Below, in pieces: positions 21,279 through 32,521 of a DNA stretch of 64,000 nucleotides (position 1 is the first letter of the stretch; the number at the start of each line of letters is the position of its first letter). The stretch is from Platycnemis pennipes (Eukaryota; Arthropoda; Insecta; Odonata; Platycnemididae), in the NCBI GenBank assembly GCA_933228895.1, contig OW121852.1, positions 63,282,872 through 63,346,871 on the forward strand, given 5' to 3'. The notes below the pieces were generated by a model. The model ran no database searches and was not told the DNA's origin. It worked only from the letters and a program-made list of their open reading frames with translations. The position numbers and the translations under genes were made by a program.

Positions 21279-22418
21279 AATTAACATTTAATTCTCTAGT
21301 AAACTGGGATTTCTTAATACAACCTTTTTGCGTAAATTAAATACATTTATGGCAGGGCACAAATCGCAATTAATGAAGTCTGTGTTCTTTGATGAAGGAA
21401 ACTACCCTATTGTCACCAAGGTGAATGACCTTTTATTTATGGAAGGGTTTTCACTTATGTAGATGAGGAATAATGGAGGCCAATTACACTTCCTTTTGAT
21501 ACATATTGCAGGTCACCCTAACCATATCAGCCAAAAAGTACCACTTGATGTTGATGAGTGAGGAAGTTACATATCCTATTTACAGCCATTTTATGAAGTC
21601 TGGCCTCTGTAATGGGTTACATAAGGACTGTTTTTCATCTACTTTCATTAATACTTCTTGATTATTCCATCGCTCCTTCCAACTTAGACATCCTCCTATG
21701 ATTGTCCCTGTGACACCTCATCTCAAAAGCCTTCAGTCTTTTTTCTCTTTACTTTTCCCCAAAACCGTAAATAATATACTGCATACTAAGGCCTTAATGT
21801 AGAATAGAGGAAAATGTTTGTTGAGAGGGAAGTAACAAGTCCTCATACCATCCAAAGAAATTTTCCTGTGAGGGTCTTGCACAACATATCTTTTGCACAT
21901 TTTCCTTCTGAAGTTGCTGTATTTCAGAGACTATAAGATGAATTATTTTAACTTGAAAAGGCACTTTAAATCAGTCGGCATCATGTGGTTCAAAGGTTAA
22001 GCCAAATTTTCATGTAATTGATTTTTGCCTACCTTTGGAGGTGTGGGTCTATCTCCTTTCACTAGATCATCGTGGGAGCTAGCTACTCGCACTCTTTGAC
22101 ATTCTACAATGGATGACTTTGATGCCTAGCTATTTTTTTAATTACCTATCCCATTCCTTCATATCAATGGATGGCATTAAAAGACAATTTTTTTCTTATA
22201 AATTCATACACGATGAACAGCATTGCATACATTTCTTTAGCATCCTATTGGCTGGGAAACTAATGAACTTCTTGATTAGAGGAAAATAAAGATGTTCTAA
22301 TGCCTTTCCATTTAATTTAAAACACATTAAAATCCTCACCCAGTGACTGGAACATGTCACCTGTAATTCAGCCTCACATTTTATTGGTAGTTTGGGATAT
22401 ATTCTATATAAATGACTT
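21279..22418. other. AT-rich spacer between piggyBac and the large transposon
   Basis: No coding sequence, RNA gene or clear repeat recognised. It ends at the dinucleotide TT that borders the 10-kb transposon. Confidence 0.5.
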
Positions 22419-22438
22419 CCCTGTAAACACAAAATGCT
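22419..22438. repeat. Left terminal inverted repeat of the 10-kb transposon
   Basis: CCCTGTAAACACAAAATGCT. It matches the reversed right end at 19 of 20 bases and is followed at once by a hairpin with arms GCTGCTG and CAGCAGC (about 22436-22457). Confidence 0.8.
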
Positions 22439-22670
22439 GCTGATGCACGGCAGCAGCGCAACGTCGAAGCGCTGCAACAGCTATGGAAGCGCCGCTGCAG
22501 CATGCCTGACACAGTCAAATTTCCTATATTTTCATGTCAGCAGCGCTACAATATCGCTGCAGCCACGTTATTGAAGCGCTTCCACAGCGCTGCAGCAACG
22601 CTATCGCGGCCCTGCAGAAGCGTGTCAAATAACGCGTCCACAGCGCTGCACGCCAGGGTCCCCGCAGCAC
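22436..22670. repeat. Left GC-rich subterminal region with repeated CAGCGCTGC words
   Basis: Against an AT-rich background this stretch is packed with variants of CAGCGCTGCA and GAAGCGCT (for example near 22452, 22470, 22490, 22540, 22575, 22590 and 22640), in both orientations. In CACTA elements, clustered subterminal motifs are bound by an element-encoded DNA-binding protein. A similar GC-rich zone lies at the other end. Confidence 0.6.
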
Positions 22671-23384
22671 ATAATAAAGTTAATAATAATAGGGGCCTTT
22701 ATGATAATGAATAGAAATAATCCCCTAATAAAAGTATGCGTAACTGAATTGCTAACGACCTTGGTCGGAAGTGACATTCTTGAAATTACTACGCATGAAA
22801 ATTTCATTAGGACTGCACTATTCCTCCAAGTGATGCCTTCCTGTGGAGTAACTAAAATGACTGTTCAACATAAAACCTAATCAATATCGAACTGAGTCAG
22901 TTTTTCATGCCCTCATCCCCCTACCCCGAGTATGCATATCACGGCATGTATTGAAGGTTTACCGTATATAAGGCAACAATTAATTGTTTTGACAAGCAGA
23001 CCAGAGACCTCCCGCCAAAAATCATCGCAGTGAACTGGCAGCCTGAATAATTACACAAGTGGTGACTGAAGTGAATTTGAAGAACTCCAATGCAAGATGC
23101 AGTTAAGTTTGAATACAGTATAAGTGCCTTATTTACGAACTGTGGGACAATCGCTATCTCTAACATACCCCAGCCCCTGCTGAAACGAAACTTGCTCAGA
23201 GCTGCCTTGTTGACCAAATCTTACCACCCAGTTGTGAGAAACTTCAAAATGGAAACCAAAGAAAATGACAACAAAGCTACTCACTGCCCATAAGCTACTT
23301 TCCATCTTTGTAATGCACACTAATTTCAAAAACGAACAAGGAATATCAAAGGAGGAATAATACACATCCATTCATTTAAAACAT
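22671..23384. other. Left non-coding part of the transposon (3' UTR side of the accessory gene)
   Basis: No conserved frame. It should hold the end of the DUF4806-type gene transcript. TTTATT (AATAAA on the minus strand) at 23384-23389 overlaps the stop region of that gene. Confidence 0.4.
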
Positions 23385-26105
23385 TTATTGATGACTAATT
23401 ACATCTTCATTGCGCCCTTGGGATCTCTTCATACGAGTGCCTGTCTGTCGAAACCACTCTCCAATCTTTTTATTTATTTTCTCCACACCTACAGACCGAA
23501 GTCCTGGCTTCATAGCACAGGCATCTGAAAAATATGAAAAGAGCATGCTATAAATATTACTCTATACATATTAATACACAGCAAAGGAAATGATGCAATA
23601 ACATCAGAAAGTATCATTTACCTAAAATGGCCTTATACAGTTTGGTGCCCATGAATTTTCTCTTGATTGTACCATCACAGCTAACCTTTCCTGTTAGGCA
23701 ATACTCCTTGGCTACAATATCTTTGAGTAACAAGTACATCAATTTGTACGTAGAGGTCGCATCCTCAGTACAATGCCGGGTAAGTTCATCAACCTGAGAA
23801 GCATAAACTCTTATTAAAATATTATCAAAGTTTCCTTTAGGCATGATTTTATAAGTACATTTAAGCGTGTCCTAAATTAAATGAATACTACTATAAAATC
23901 TTACTATATCTTAATTATACTACTTACTATAAATCTTACTATCTTACTATAAAAGTCCAATGTTTTCATGGATAATAGTCGAAATAATTTAAGTAATACT
24001 ACTTCAATTACCAGATATAACATCAAATAATAACACAGCCATCATTCACCTCCAGAGACTAATGCAGCACATCATAGAGTTCAATTTCAGGCAATGTCAT
24101 AACACTTAACTCACCAACTTTCTATACTGCCCACTATCATTGGAGAGTTTAGTCTCCAACTCCTCCATTTCCACCATGCTGCTTATAGGGAAATCAAAAA
24201 CTGCAGGCTCTTCCTGGCTAGGAAGCACTTTATTCAACAACTGCAGTCTGACGTGATCCATTATACTCATTATTGCGTTAAGTTTTCCCTCCAACCTTAC
24301 ATATCGTTGCTCCCACACTGCTTCTCTAGCCATCAGTTTGGCTAAAATAGAATAAGTTTGAGAGTTGAACACAAAAAATCAATGTACAAATACAACATGA
24401 TAGAAAAATTAGTTACCAGACAACTCGTCCACAGTCGTTGGAGTCCGTGTCAATTCAACTCTCTCACTCCTACACCCTGAAGGAGGTGATTCGCACAGTG
24501 TCCCTGCAAAGAAATAAGGGCAATAAAGTCTACAAAAAAAACTTTAGCAAGCAATGGAATAATGGTACACTTAAGGAGCTCACAAAAGTAATCTGGAGGA
24601 GTCCTACTGTTCTAAGACTCATCCCAAAATTACAAGTGAAACACGTAACTAGGTATTCAATAAAAAGAGATGCTGCCTTAGAAATTTCATTAAAAATGCT
24701 CTTAACCCAGATCTTGGTGCGATTATTTTTCCATCATTATTTTATGGAATTAGTACGAAGAACGATGAAGAAAAGATGGATCGATCGAGTGTCAAACGAA
24801 TAAGTGTTAAGAAGAGTGGGAGAGAAGAGATGTCTACTGAAAACATTAAAAAGAAGATGGGCCACATCTTGAGACACGATACTGACCCAAATCACGAAAA
24901 CACACAGGGCCAAATCTTCACAGGCAAACAACTCTCCCACTAAAACACTGCCTTAAAGGAAATGCATTGCCAACGTGAAATCCATCACTTCTTTTTTAAA
25001 CACCTTCAAAACACTCCAGCAACTCCAAATACTCACCATGAGAATCAACAACTATCTCCAGATTCTGCCTTGCTGCCAAAGAACTTTCTCCTCTCAAAGG
25101 GGAGGAAGTCCTTTCAGTGGATGTATTCCTCGATGTATTCAGGGATGGCCCTACCATCCAATGAAAAATATAAAATTAGTTTGTTGCAGACAATTCTGTT
25201 AATAGAAAACATTCAACCCTTAAAGAAATTACCAGTATGAGGTAACTTAGGCAGCACCAAATTCATTTGAGAACTTTCATATCTCCTGGATGGCATTCGT
25301 GGAGGAGATTTGATTCTTTTCCTCGGGCAGTCCAATTCATCATCAGAACTGCTATATGCTATTACGATAAAAAAATATAAGCATCAATAAGTATTACCAG
25401 TGAATACCAGAGGAAGCATCCAAACTCAAAGTATCAAATAAGTGAACAGAATTATCAAAATTGAAGCTAAAAAAACAAAACTTTACATGTCTCAGCAGCC
25501 ATACTCGTAGATGGCAAGTACTCGAGTTCTTCAGCAATTTTCGCAGGCTTTCGTTTCTTCCTCAAACCTTTCCCTAATGGCCGGGATGCATCGATCCCAG
25601 AGGAATCCATACACTCTTTCTCCAGCTGCATAGCCAGCTCATAATCATCTGAAAATTATGGAATACCAAATCATACCCTCAGTTTCACTTGATTGCTGGC
25701 AGCATAGTCTATGGCATCTTTTGACCCTTGGTCACTCTGCTTACTGAATTTACTTTAGAATGTTAAAGGAGCAGAACTACTGGCCAGGTTAGCCAATTTC
25801 ACTAAATCAGTTTTCCAACAGAGTACGTAACAACAGTAGAATTGAATATCCTATGAACTCTTAAATACCACTTCTCAACACTATTAAATACCTGTCCTCG
25901 ATTTTTGAAACACACGACACATGTGTGTATCCCACGTTGCAACTGGCCCTTTTCCAGTTTTCAGAAACGTGCACATACTCTTATATGTGGTATCCTCTGG
26001 CGGGTAAAAACAAACACTGTCCTCTCCATCCCTTTGTGCAACCCAGTGTACAGGAACTGCCTTGCACTCCTGCGATTCAACGAACTCCACCGTTACCCAC
26101 TCCAT
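23385..26105 (-). CDS. Transposon accessory gene: DUF4806-type protein, eight exons
   Basis: Probable DNA-binding accessory or partner protein of the transposase; function inferred only from context. Minus-strand exons: 26105-25892, 25648-25487, 25358-25233, 25150-25037, 24503-24417, 24341-24115, 23793-23622, 23524-23385. All have GT-AG borders and consistent phases, giving 413 residues. Residues 1-71 begin MEWVTVEFVESQECKAVPVH and contain CFYPP, the W-V-EF...PxxW...YPP module that heads many insect DUF4806 proteins. The middle (about 72-234) is Ser/Lys-rich, with a basic patch GLRKKRKPAK that may be nuclear-localising. About 240-275 is a predicted coil (RYVRLEGKLNAIMSIMDHVR). Then FDFPISSMVEMEELETKL and LLLKDIVAKEYCLTGKVS, ending LYKAIL, form the DUF4806 pattern, which resembles a BEN-like fold. 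The ATG follows the acceptor TTTGCAG by five bases, so a 5' leader exon must exist elsewhere. Confidence 0.85.
24743..24945 (+). pseudogene. LINE reverse-transcriptase C-terminal scrap in an intron of the accessory gene
   Basis: Frames read RRTMKKRWIDRVSNE, stop, VLRRVGEKR, then a WA-containing remnant. This is the conserved tail found after the reverse-transcriptase domain in many insect LINEs (W-DRVSNEEVLRRVGE). A sister scrap with the same motif lies at 41490-41890. It sits in intron 24504-25036, oriented against the host gene. Confidence 0.6.
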
Positions 26106-26109
26106 TACA

Positions 26110-26198
26110 CCTGCAAAATATAGACCGTTATCAGAAGAGTTCCTACAAATATGGAAAAAAGCATGGAAACACTGGTATTATTTCAGTACCTGTTTCAT
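26110..26198 (-). promoter_or_regulatory. Junction between the transposase and accessory genes with splice sites
   Basis: Just after the transposase stop (TAA at 26199-26201) the minus strand shows a donor-like AACAG|GTACTG and, 70 bp on, an acceptor TTTTGCAG|GTGTAATGG placed five bases before the accessory-gene ATG. The acceptor requires that the accessory mRNA be spliced from an upstream exon. The only leader exon I can see is near 32200, so alternative splicing from one promoter is plausible. Confidence 0.45.
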
Positions 26199-28175
26199 TT
26201 ACATATGGTGTAAGACTGTTGCCACATAGTAATTCGAGTTCTCGACGGGAATACAAACAGCTTTACATTGTATGTCATCCTCACAGAGAAAATTAGCCTC
26301 CTCACACATGTCACTCGCAAGCATGATACCCACATCCATTGAAGGTGAAGGTGAGTTAAAATATGATGACACCGAAGCAAATTTTCTAAATTCAAAACAA
26401 TGGACACCGTTCTTCCAATGTATACCAAATATGAACCCCACATAGCCAGTCTTTGTTAGGACACAGTTATCGGGTGTCCTAGTCCCTAACCTCCCAAACC
26501 TTGATTGGACGTACTTCAATTGGGTTGATGTAGAGCCTGTAGCTGGGCTTCCATTTCTCTTCATTTCTACATCCATAGTTTTTTTTGGTTTGGTATCATG
26601 CCGCCTTTCTTCCACAACTCTTCGAATAACAGTTTGTAACGGAAGACGTGCACGGGAAATTTTCTTCTTCAGCACCTGTAGGTAGTTTTCATATTTGAAA
26701 GCGCTGTAGCAGTCCAATGGTCCAAATTTTCTTACGTCTTCACACACATGGAGCAAGCAATGGACATTATACGAACAATAGCTTTTGCCATAAATTGTGG
26801 GAAACAAATCCACAAAGTAACTAAGTAAATCTTCAGCATAGCCCAATAACTGCTCACTTCGGCAGAATGTGGCACTTCCTAATATCCGCAGGGCATAAAA
26901 GTAAGATAGGAAATGCTTCTCCACCGATTTGATGGGGAAAAATCGAGCAAGTAAAGGCATCAAATACAGTGTGAAGTACCGCAATTCAGTTGCTTTCCAG
27001 CGCAGAAGTTCAGTCATAGGGCGTGGTTTACGCTGGAAGCAATGTGGAGTGTACTTAGCTACACGAGCTAACTCATTGCTTAAGGTTATTCGGATTCCTG
27101 ACCTCAATTTCACCATACTTGTACCCTGTGACAAACAGAGAAGCATTTTCCTGGTCACACCCAAACAAATAAGGTGCATATATTCAAAGGGCACATTTTC
27201 TACCACATCAAAATGAGGTAGTCTAAACAATGGTGAATATCCAATGTGGTGGTTTTCATCCTCAAGCTTCCGGAACAATTCATTGGTCCTCCTCTGACTA
27301 TTCAACTCCAAGAACACCATTCTATTGTCGAATCTTTCCCCCCTCACAAGACAGCGGTGGCATGGACTGTATGAATTATGTCCTTTGATCTGCAGAAGGA
27401 AAGCCCGAGCAGGTGCATCACAGATGAATGAATGTGCATATATTTTTACTCCTCTTCCATTCACAGTCATGCCATCATGTTCAAGCTGGAGAAGCTCATT
27501 AACAAGAGGTGTGAGATACTCTTCAATTGATGCAGGCTTAACAAAGCCCCAATATAAAGCGACTAAGAAAGGTCTATGACTGCCACAAGAGTTGACAATT
27601 GAAGCCAGGATAGGCCAAAACTGGCTCCCTGAGCTCTTTGATAGAGGTATACCATCTATGTTGAATTGTAAATTAATGTTCTCCAAGGTGTTTTCACCCA
27701 AACGTGATAACTCTAGCTTCAATGATTCAGCAACACCAAGATAAACAAGGTCACCAGATCCAATTTTACTGACATTCAAGGTTCGTGGGGTTCCAACCAG
27801 AGTTCTCACATCAGAAGGCAAATCTTTAAAACAAGAATGCTTTTTTAGAATTTTTAAGAGAGATGTAACTTTGTGCCTAGGAACGTCTGTAGACCATGCA
27901 GCAATTTCTTGCTCCAAATTCCCAACTGAAAGGTTTTCATCAGAACTGTCAATAGATGACGTTGAAGAGCTAAGGAGAGGAGAATGAAACTCATCCATAG
28001 GCAACATTACCCCATTATCAGAATCAGCTTCTGAGGAAATTGGAGAGTTGTTGGGTATGTTAGTATCGCTATTGGACTCTATGCTACCCTCAAAATGTTG
28101 CAATTCCAACTTAACCCTATTCAATTGCTGTCTCTTAGAGAGCAGATGAAATTTCTTGTATGCTCCTCTTGGCAT
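26199..28175 (-). CDS. CACTA/EnSpm-type (CMC) DDE transposase
   Basis: Catalyses cut-and-paste movement of the element. One uninterrupted 658-codon frame, from MPRGAYKKFHLLSKRQQLNR to VATVLHHM. The N-terminal 90 residues are Ser/Asp/Glu-rich. Family marks: FNIDGIPL (Asp174), SFICDAPARAFLLQIKGHNS (Asp253) followed by a Cys pair in PCHRCLVRGER (272/275), VPFEYMHLICLGVTRKMLL (about 328-346), LRWKATELRYFTLYLMPLLA, YNVHCLLHVCEDV (about 469-481), and SAFKYENYLQVLKKKI with Glu496. D174, D253 and E496 are my proposal for the DDE triad. The length and lack of breaks suggest recent activity. An acceptor (TTTATTTGCAG) lies 84 bases before the ATG, so the 5' UTR is spliced. No stop or frameshift was found. 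Confidence 0.88.
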   Translation of the reverse strand: MPRGAYKKFHLLSKRQQLNRVKLELQHFEGSIESNSDTNIPNNSPISSEADSDNGVMLPMDEFHSPLLSSSTSSIDSSDENLSVGNLEQEIAAWSTDVPRHKVTSLLKILKKHSCFKDLPSDVRTLVGTPRTLNVSKIGSGDLVYLGVAESLKLELSRLGENTLENINLQFNIDGIPLSKSSGSQFWPILASIVNSCGSHRPFLVALYWGFVKPASIEEYLTPLVNELLQLEHDGMTVNGRGVKIYAHSFICDAPARAFLLQIKGHNSYSPCHRCLVRGERFDNRMVFLELNSQRRTNELFRKLEDENHHIGYSPLFRLPHFDVVENVPFEYMHLICLGVTRKMLLCLSQGTSMVKLRSGIRITLSNELARVAKYTPHCFQRKPRPMTELLRWKATELRYFTLYLMPLLARFFPIKSVEKHFLSYFYALRILGSATFCRSEQLLGYAEDLLSYFVDLFPTIYGKSYCSYNVHCLLHVCEDVRKFGPLDCYSAFKYENYLQVLKKKISRARLPLQTVIRRVVEERRHDTKPKKTMDVEMKRNGSPATGSTSTQLKYVQSRFGRLGTRTPDNCVLTKTGYVGFIFGIHWKNGVHCFEFRKFASVSSYFNSPSPSMDVGIMLASDMCEEANFLCEDDIQCKAVCIPVENSNYYVATVLHHM

Positions 28176-28259
28176 ATTTCAATGTAGGTGAAACGATGAT
28201 GTGCAGTGTATTTAAGAAGGCTACTGCCCAAGGGTTGAAGTCCTTTAAGAACTGGAGCT
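28176..28259 (-). other. 5' UTR part of the transposase exon
   Basis: Sequence between the acceptor AATTTATTTGCAG (about 28260-28272) and the transposase ATG at 28175. The upstream leader exon is probably at 32200 and above. Confidence 0.5.
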
Positions 28260-28599
28260 GCAAATAAATTAACAGTAAATATCAGGTTCATATTTTGAAA
28301 AGAACCAGTCAAAGAAAAAACTAATATGTATTAAATAAGACTAGGTACTTTCAAACCATAGCCAACAACTTCAGATATATTAGTTATACAGATACATTAG
28401 CCAGATAAATTAAATAAATTGAAATGGGAATCATTGTCAGATCGCAGGTTGAAATGTAGACTTAATCTCTTAAATTCCAAGGCAATAGTTTGAGTGATGT
28501 AGTTGGAGTTACGGTTGGAGAATTATGTAGATGTAGTTGGAGTTTTTCACGATATTCCATTACATTAAGTACGCATACATGTATGTGAAGAATCGGTAT
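28260..28599. other. Left part of the transposon first intron
   Basis: AT-rich DNA next to the satellite. It contains TTAGTTATACAGATACATTA-like sequence and no gene. Confidence 0.4.
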
Positions 28600-31500
28600 A
28601 ATCATCCCAATATACTAAATACAATGAATCAAGAAGGCTACACAAATTTCTTCCTTATTAAACCCATGTAGTTCCACAAAGAAGAACAATTAAGTAACTG
28701 AGCGAACGTAGTAAGACACTTAACCACACCTTAAAAATACAAGCAGTAATTGGACGGAATCATTCAACTTTAGTATTTGCAAATACACGGCTGAGCATGG
28801 AGAAAAAGTCTATTTGCCTCATCCTAAAACCCACATTGAGGGTTTAATTTAAATATGATCCTTGCACAACTAAGCACAGCAACGTGATAATCATTCCAAT
28901 ATACTCACTACATTGAATCAAGAAGGCTACACAAATAATTTCTTCCTCATTGAGCCCATGTGGTTCCACAAAGATGAAAATTTAGTAACTGAACGAACGT
29001 AGTAAGACACTTAACCACATCTTAAAAATACAAGCAGTAATTGGACGGAATAATTCAACTTTAGTATTTGCAAATACACGGCTGAGCATGGAGAAAAAGT
29101 CTATTTGCCTCATCCAAAAACCCACATTGAGGGTTTTATTTAAATATGATCCTTGCACAACTAAGCACAGCAACGTGATAATCATTGCAATATACTCACT
29201 ACATTGAATCAAGAAGGCTACACAAATAATTTCTTCCTCATTGAGCCCATGTGGTTCCACAAAGATGAAAATTTAGTAACTGAACGAACGTAGTAAGACA
29301 CTTAACCACATCTTAAAAATACAAGCAGTAATTGGACGGAATAATTCAACTTTAGTATTTGCAAATACACGGCTGAGCATCCAGACAAAAATACACTTGC
29401 CTCATCGAACAACCCACCTCGACATTTTATATTAATCGGATCCTTGGAAAACTAAGCACAGCAACGTAATAATCATTGCAATATACTCACTACATTGAAT
29501 CACGAAGGCTACACAAATTATTTCTTCCTCATTGAGCCCATGTGGTTCCACAAAGATGAATATTTAGTAACTGAACGAACGTAGTAAGACACTTAACCAC
29601 ATCTTAAAAATACAAGCAGTAATTGGACGGAATAATTCAACTTTAGTATTTGCAAATACACGGCTGAGCATGGAGAAAAAGTCTATTTGCCTCATCCTAA
29701 AACCCACATTGAGGGTTTAATTTAAATATGATCCTTGCACAACTAAGCACAGCAACGTGATAATCATTGCAATATACTCACTACATTGAATCAAGAAGGC
29801 TACACAAATAATTTCTTCCTCATTGAGCCCATGTGGTTCCACAAAGATGAAAATTTAGTAACTGAACGAACGTAGTAAGACACTTAACCACATCTTAAAA
29901 ATACAAGCAGTAATTGGACGGAATAATTCAACTTTAGTATTGGCAAATACACGGCTGAGCATCCAGACAAAAATACACTTGCCTCATCGAACAACCCACC
30001 TGGACATTTTATTTTAATCGGATCCTTGGAAAACTAAGCACAGCAACGTAATAATCATTGCAATATACTCACTACATTGAATCACGAAGGCTACACAAAT
30101 TATTTCTTCCTCATTGAGCCCATGTGGTTCCACAAAGATGAATATTTAGTAACTGAACGAACGAGGTAAGACACTTAACCACATCTTAAAAATACAAGCA
30201 GTAATTGGACGGAATAATTCAACTTTAGTATTTGCAAATACACGGCTGAGCATCCAGACAAAAATACACTTGCCTCATCGAACAACCCACCTCGACATTT
30301 TATATTAATCGGATCCTTGGAAAACTAAGCACAGCAACGTAATAATCATTGCAATATACTCACTACATTGAATCACGAAGGCTACACAAATTATTTCTTC
30401 CTCATTGAGCCCATGTGGTTCCACAAAGATGAATATTTAGTAACTGAACGAACGTAGTAAGACACTTAACCACATCTTAAAAATACAAGCAGTAATTGGA
30501 CGGAATAATTCAACTTTAGTATTTGCAAATACACGGCTGAGCATGGAGAAAAAGTCTATTTGCCTCATCCTAAAACCCACATTGAGGGTTTAATTTAAAT
30601 ATGATCCTTGCACAACTAAGCACAGCAACGTGATAATCATTGCAATATACTCACTACATTGAATCAAGAAGGCTACACAAATAATTTCTTCCTCATTGAG
30701 CCCATGTGGTTCCACAAAGATGAAAATTTAGTAACTGAACGAACGTAGTAAGACACTTAACCACATCTTAAAAATACAAGCAGTAATTGGACGGAATAAT
30801 TCAACTTTAGTATTGGCAAATACACGGCTGAGCATCCAGACAAAAATACACTTGCCTCAGCGAACAACCCACCTGGACATTTTATTTTAATCGGATCCTT
30901 GGAAAACTAAGCACAGCAACGTAATAATCATTGCAATATACTCACTACATTGAATCACGAAGGCTACACAAATTATTTCTTCCTCATTGAGCCCATGTGG
31001 TTCCACAAAGATGAATATTTAGTAACTGAACGAACGTAGTAAGACACTTAACCACATCTTAAAAATACAAGCAGTAATTGGACGGAATAATTCAACTTTA
31101 GTATTTGCAAATACACGGCTGAGCATGGAGAAAAAGTCTATTTGCCTCATCCTAAAACCCACATTGAGGGTTTAATTTAAATATGATCCTTGCACAACTA
31201 AGCACAGCAACGTGATAATCATTCCAATATACTCACTACATTGAATCAAGAAGGCTACACAAATAATTTCTTCCTCATTGAGCCCATGTGGTTCCACAAA
31301 GATGAAAATTTAGTAACTGAACGAACGTAGTAAGACACTTAACCACATCTTAAAAATACAAGCAGTAATTGGACGGAATAATTCAACTTTAGTATTGGCA
31401 AATACACGGCTGAGCATCCAGACAAAAATACACTTGCCTCATCGAACAACCCACCTGGACATTTTATTTTAATCGGATCCTTGGAAAACTAAGCACAGCA

Positions 31501-31960
31501 ACGTAATAATCATTGCAATATACTCACTACATTGAATCACGAAGGCTACACAAATTATTTCTTCCTCATTGAGCCCATGTGGTTCCACAAAGATGAATAT
31601 TTAGTAACTGAACGAACGTAGTAAGACACTTAACCACATCTTAAAAATACAAGCAGTAATTGGACGGAATAATTCAACTTTAGTATTTGCAAATACACGG
31701 CTGAGCATGGAGAAAAAGTCTATTTGCCTCATCCAAAAACCCACATTGAGGGTTTTATTTAAATATGATCCTTGCACAACTAAGCACAAGAATGGCATAA
31801 TCTTTCAGATGATAACGTAGTAAGTTCCGACCTAGTAAGATGCTTAACCACAACTTCAAAATGTAAGAGGTGGTTCGAATTGAATATTTTCCTCATCGAA
31901 CCCACGTGGTTCCACTAAAATTAACAAATATTTACGTTAACTATTCTATAGTACGATATG
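28600..31960. repeat. 291-bp satellite array inside the transposon
   Basis: The marker GCTGAGCAT recurs at 28790, 29081, 29372, 29663, 29954, 30245, 30536, 30827, 31118, 31409 and 31700, an exact 291-bp step each time. Two monomer types alternate irregularly. Type A continues GGAGAAAAAGTCTATTTGCC and carries ATGAAAATTTAG. Type B continues CCAGACAAAAATACACTTGC and carries ATGAATATTTAG. The order is A A B A B B A B A B A. The edge copies (about 28600-28740 and 31800-31960) are diverged, as expected at the margins of an array maintained by unequal exchange. Confidence 0.95.
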
Positions 31961-32148
31961 CTTAGCCACGTGTGTCAAATAAAAGCATCCCTCCTTTCAG
32001 TACAGTGTTTGATATTTGTAATATTTTCTAATACTGCAATTAAATGTGCAGCCACTACAATGACCATTTCCTTAATTCATCTGAACGATATGCGCCGTAA
32101 GGATTTTAGTCGTTACAGTAACCGTACTAAATTATTTCCTAAAATACC

Positions 32149-32168
32149 TATATATATATATATATATG
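32149..32168. repeat. TA microsatellite
   Basis: A run of alternating TA just inside the leader exon of the transposon, in its first intron. Confidence 0.8.
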
Positions 32169-32199
32169 TGATGAATATCTAAAGATATAATATTCTTAC

Positions 32200-32300
32200 C
32201 TTGAAAAATTCGGGTAACGACCGTCAATGGCTGCACGTTTCTCGCCCTTCAACTTGCTTCCAAAGTCAACCTTTCCTTAACCGCGCAGAACATGAAGTGA
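32200..32300 (-). promoter_or_regulatory. Leader exon and promoter region of the transposon
   Basis: On the minus strand, a non-coding, GC-richer block ends ATTTTTCAAG|GTAAGA with a near-consensus donor at 32200/32199. It lies about 240 bp from the right terminus, where CACTA elements usually have their single promoter. It can splice to 28259 (transposase) or to 26110 (accessory gene). The transcription start is not determined, so the right edge is nominal. Confidence 0.5.
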
Positions 32301-32515
32301 AAGAGGCTGTGGGAAGGGGATAAGAGCTGCTCGGAAATGCGTTAGTAGCGCCACTGTGGCGAGTTGCAGACATGCAATGCGCATGCGCTGTTTGTGCGCG
32401 ACAGTGGCATGTTTCGGTAGCGCGCTATTTTGAAACGTTGCCCATACGCTATTGCCGCGCTTCAAGTAAAGCGAGTTGCTCTTGCAACCTTGAGACCCTC
32501 CAGCAGCGCTGCTGA
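32300..32515. repeat. Right GC-rich subterminal region
   Basis: CpG-rich stretch with repeated GCGC-centred words (GCGCCACTG, GCGCATGCGC, GTGCGCGACAG, TAGCGCGC, GCCGCGC). It is the counterpart of the left GC-rich zone. It likely combines promoter function with binding sites for element-encoded proteins. Confidence 0.5.
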
Positions 32516-32521
32516 AGCTTT
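32498..32521. repeat. 24-bp perfect palindrome at the right terminus
   Basis: AGCTTCAGCAGC followed directly by its reverse complement GCTGCTGAAGCT. It overlaps the inner edge of the right inverted repeat. The left end has a looser hairpin in the same place. Confidence 0.75.

Noticed and set aside
28982..29260. 92-codon minus-strand frame, recurring at 31601-31798
   Set aside because: It is produced by the 291-bp satellite monomer and repeats with it.
28600..31960. CRISPR-like array
   Set aside because: The genome is eukaryotic; the units are 291-bp contiguous tandem monomers without spacers.
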